This document shows, piece by piece, positions 6,439 to 7,009 of a stretch of DNA of 7,009 nt; the stretch's first letter is position 1, and the number at the start of each line of letters is the position of its first letter. A model generated the notes under the pieces. The model saw only the letters and a list, made by a program, of their open reading frames with translations, was not told where the DNA came from and did not search any database. Source of the DNA: an uncultured Coprococcus sp. (GTDB taxonomy: Bacteria > Bacillota > Clostridia > Lachnospirales > Lachnospiraceae); contig CAKQIY010000066.1 of the NCBI GenBank assembly GCA_934247115.1, positions 1-7,009 on the forward strand, in the 5' to 3' direction. The translations under genes and the position numbers were made by a program.

Positions 6439-6529
6439 AGACAAAGATACTAATAATTTCAAGATGTACTAACCCATAGTACAACGAAAACCCCAGTAGC
6501 GCCAACTACTGGGGTTTTCTCCGTCTTTT
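6439..6529 (+). ncRNA. Predicted antisense small RNA, copy 2 (orphan)
   Basis: From the promoter above to the T-run at 6526-6529 this would be about 80-90 nt, the same length as copy 1. It forms a hairpin GTACTA (6466-6471), loop ACCCA, TAGTAC (6477-6482), at the same distance from the terminator as the copy 1 hairpin but with an unrelated stem sequence. The matching minus-strand peptide gene is only a 10-codon remnant here, so the RNA has no intact cis target. It may be a decaying leftover or act in trans. Confidence 0.55.
6486..6519. terminator. Bidirectional terminator, copy 2
   Basis: Same 14-bp stem and CGCCAA loop as copy 1 (GAAAACCCCAGTAG 6486-6499, CTACTGGGGTTTTC 6506-6519), followed by CCGTCTTTT on the plus side. 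It is identical in sequence to copy 1. Confidence 0.85.
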
Positions 6530-6561
6530 AAAGGCGACGTACTCCTTGGGCTGATTGCCAG

Positions 6562-6595
6562 CTACCTGTCTCTGTCCAACCACTTGCAGATATAG
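6562..6595 (-). pseudogene. 3' remnant of a second small membrane peptide gene
   Basis: The minus strand reads YICKWLDRDR and then TAG, the same last ten residues as the intact peptide gene at 6153-6242 (AGG for AGA in the last codon). The homology stops at the first base of this fragment, where the sequence switches to the T-tract of the gatD terminator. The membrane helix, ribosome binding site and start are missing, so no peptide is expected. Confidence 0.8.
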
Positions 6596-6626
6596 AAAAG
6601 CCCTGGCAGCGAACAGCCACCAGGGT
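6596..6626 (-). terminator. Intrinsic terminator of the gatD transcript
   Basis: On the minus strand, CCCTGG (6625-6620) pairs with CCAGGG (6606-6601), with an inner GC pair of bases after a 2x2 mismatch and a 5-nt loop. CTTTTCTAT follows. It lies 28 nt after the gatD stop codon. Confidence 0.75.
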
Positions 6627-6652
6627 TCTACTTATCGTTATTGATCTTGTTA

Positions 6653-7009
6653 TTATGACAGCTCCAGATCCGGCTTGCCATACTCAGCAAGCTTCACATC
6701 ATATGCCTTGCGCATTGCTGCCTCGAACGGTATCTCCTTCATAGGAGCGTCCAGTCTTTCCAGCAGATAATGTACAAAATCAGGGTTCTGAATGAGCAGT
6801 GGTCCATGAATGTATGTCGCAATGACTCTGTTCCTACAGATTCCCTCATTCAGGGTATCAGGATTGCTTCCCTGTCCGATCTCCACCTTACAGAATGTCA
6901 TATCCTCCGGTATGCCGTAGGTATGGGCGAATCGGCTGGTGTACCCGATGAGTATCATATCGTTAAACTTTGCCTTGATGAGCGTGTTGAAACGATTTGG
7001 GGCCTGACG
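6653..7009 (-). CDS. gatD: GatD-like glutamine amidotransferase subunit, C-terminal part
   Basis: The frame is open from the right edge to TAA at 6653, giving 118 visible residues, about half of the usual roughly 240. The first visible residues RQAPNRFNTLIKAKF precede an internal Met that is not the start. Features of class I (CobQ/GatD-type) amidotransferases: a glycine-containing stretch VEIGQGSNPDT, then the NEGICRNRVIATYIHGPLLIQNPDF motif, here read as two overlapping pieces, NEGICRNRVIAT and ATYIHGPLLIQNPDF. The His of YIHGP (visible residue 68) is the expected catalytic His; the nucleophilic Cys lies outside the window. In known bacteria GatD with the Mur ligase-like MurT amidates the D-Glu of lipid II to D-isoglutamine, in the cytoplasm. 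A murT gene would be expected to the right. A related cobyric acid synthase-like amidotransferase is the alternative, less likely given the short C-terminus. Confidence 0.8.
   Translation of the reverse strand, partial: RQAPNRFNTLIKAKFNDMILIGYTSRFAHTYGIPEDMTFCKVEIGQGSNPDTLNEGICRNRVIATYIHGPLLIQNPDFVHYLLERLDAPMKEIPFEAAMRKAYDVKLAEYGKPDLELS

Larger units (their letters stand above)
6392..6595. repeat. Repeat copy 2 of the module, truncated
   Basis: Second copy of the element at 5980-6186. Promoter and terminator boxes lie exactly 412 bp from those of copy 1, with a 3-nt length difference arising after the terminator (TAAAGGCG versus TAACTAGGACG). It ends at 6595 with TATAG, after which copy 1 continues into the peptide gene but this copy meets the T-tract of the gatD terminator. 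The left part matches copy 1 from about AAATGAAT onward. Confidence 0.9.

Noticed and set aside
5980..6595. CRISPR array or insertion sequence
   Set aside because: Only two repeats, about 205 bp long, without regular spacers, transposase, terminal inverted repeats or target-site duplication.

Overview
The window looks like chromosome of a low-to-mid GC Gram-positive anaerobe, most likely a gut Lachnospiraceae-type Clostridia. The signs are strong AGGAGG-type ribosome binding sites, a secreted transglutaminase-like protein carrying a Cys-pair surface module common in clostridia, a GH42 beta-galactosidase, a two-domain polyphosphate kinase 2 and a GatD-like peptidoglycan amidase. This placement is inferred from gene content and style, not from a search.

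Layout. Bases 1-1586 (minus) hold most of a secreted transglutaminase-like protein that runs off the left edge. A divergent intergenic region of about 410 bp follows, with a LacI-family-type operator close to the next gene. Bases 1998-4040 (plus) encode a cytoplasmic GH42 beta-galactosidase, followed by a long 3' untranslated stretch ending in a strong intrinsic terminator near 4235. Bases 4331-5812 (minus) encode a tandem-domain PPK2 (polyphosphate:AMP phosphotransferase type), whose better start is an internal ATG rather than the upstream GTG. Bases 6653-7009 (minus) hold the C-terminal half of a GatD-like subunit, entering from the right edge and followed by its own terminator.

The most interesting part is 5980-6600, which looks almost empty of genes but contains a duplicated module of about 205 bp. 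Each copy has, on the plus strand, a near-consensus promoter with an extended -10, a predicted RNA of about 90 nt and a strong bidirectional terminator. The plus RNA runs convergent to, and overlaps the 3' end of, a minus-strand gene for a very small membrane peptide ending in YICKWLDRDR. This is the architecture of a type I toxin-antitoxin pair, but no experimental proof is implied. Copy 1 keeps the full peptide gene. Copy 2 keeps only its last 10 codons, cut exactly at the gatD terminator, so its plus-strand RNA is an orphan. The promoters and terminators of the two copies are nearly identical, while the 53 nt between them have the same length but little sequence identity, and both fold into a small hairpin with a CCCA loop on a completely different stem. 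That pattern suggests a specificity region under diversifying selection.

The four larger genes do not form one pathway: they are separate transcription units for extracellular protein or surface work, galactoside use, nucleotide/polyphosphate metabolism and cell-wall amidation.
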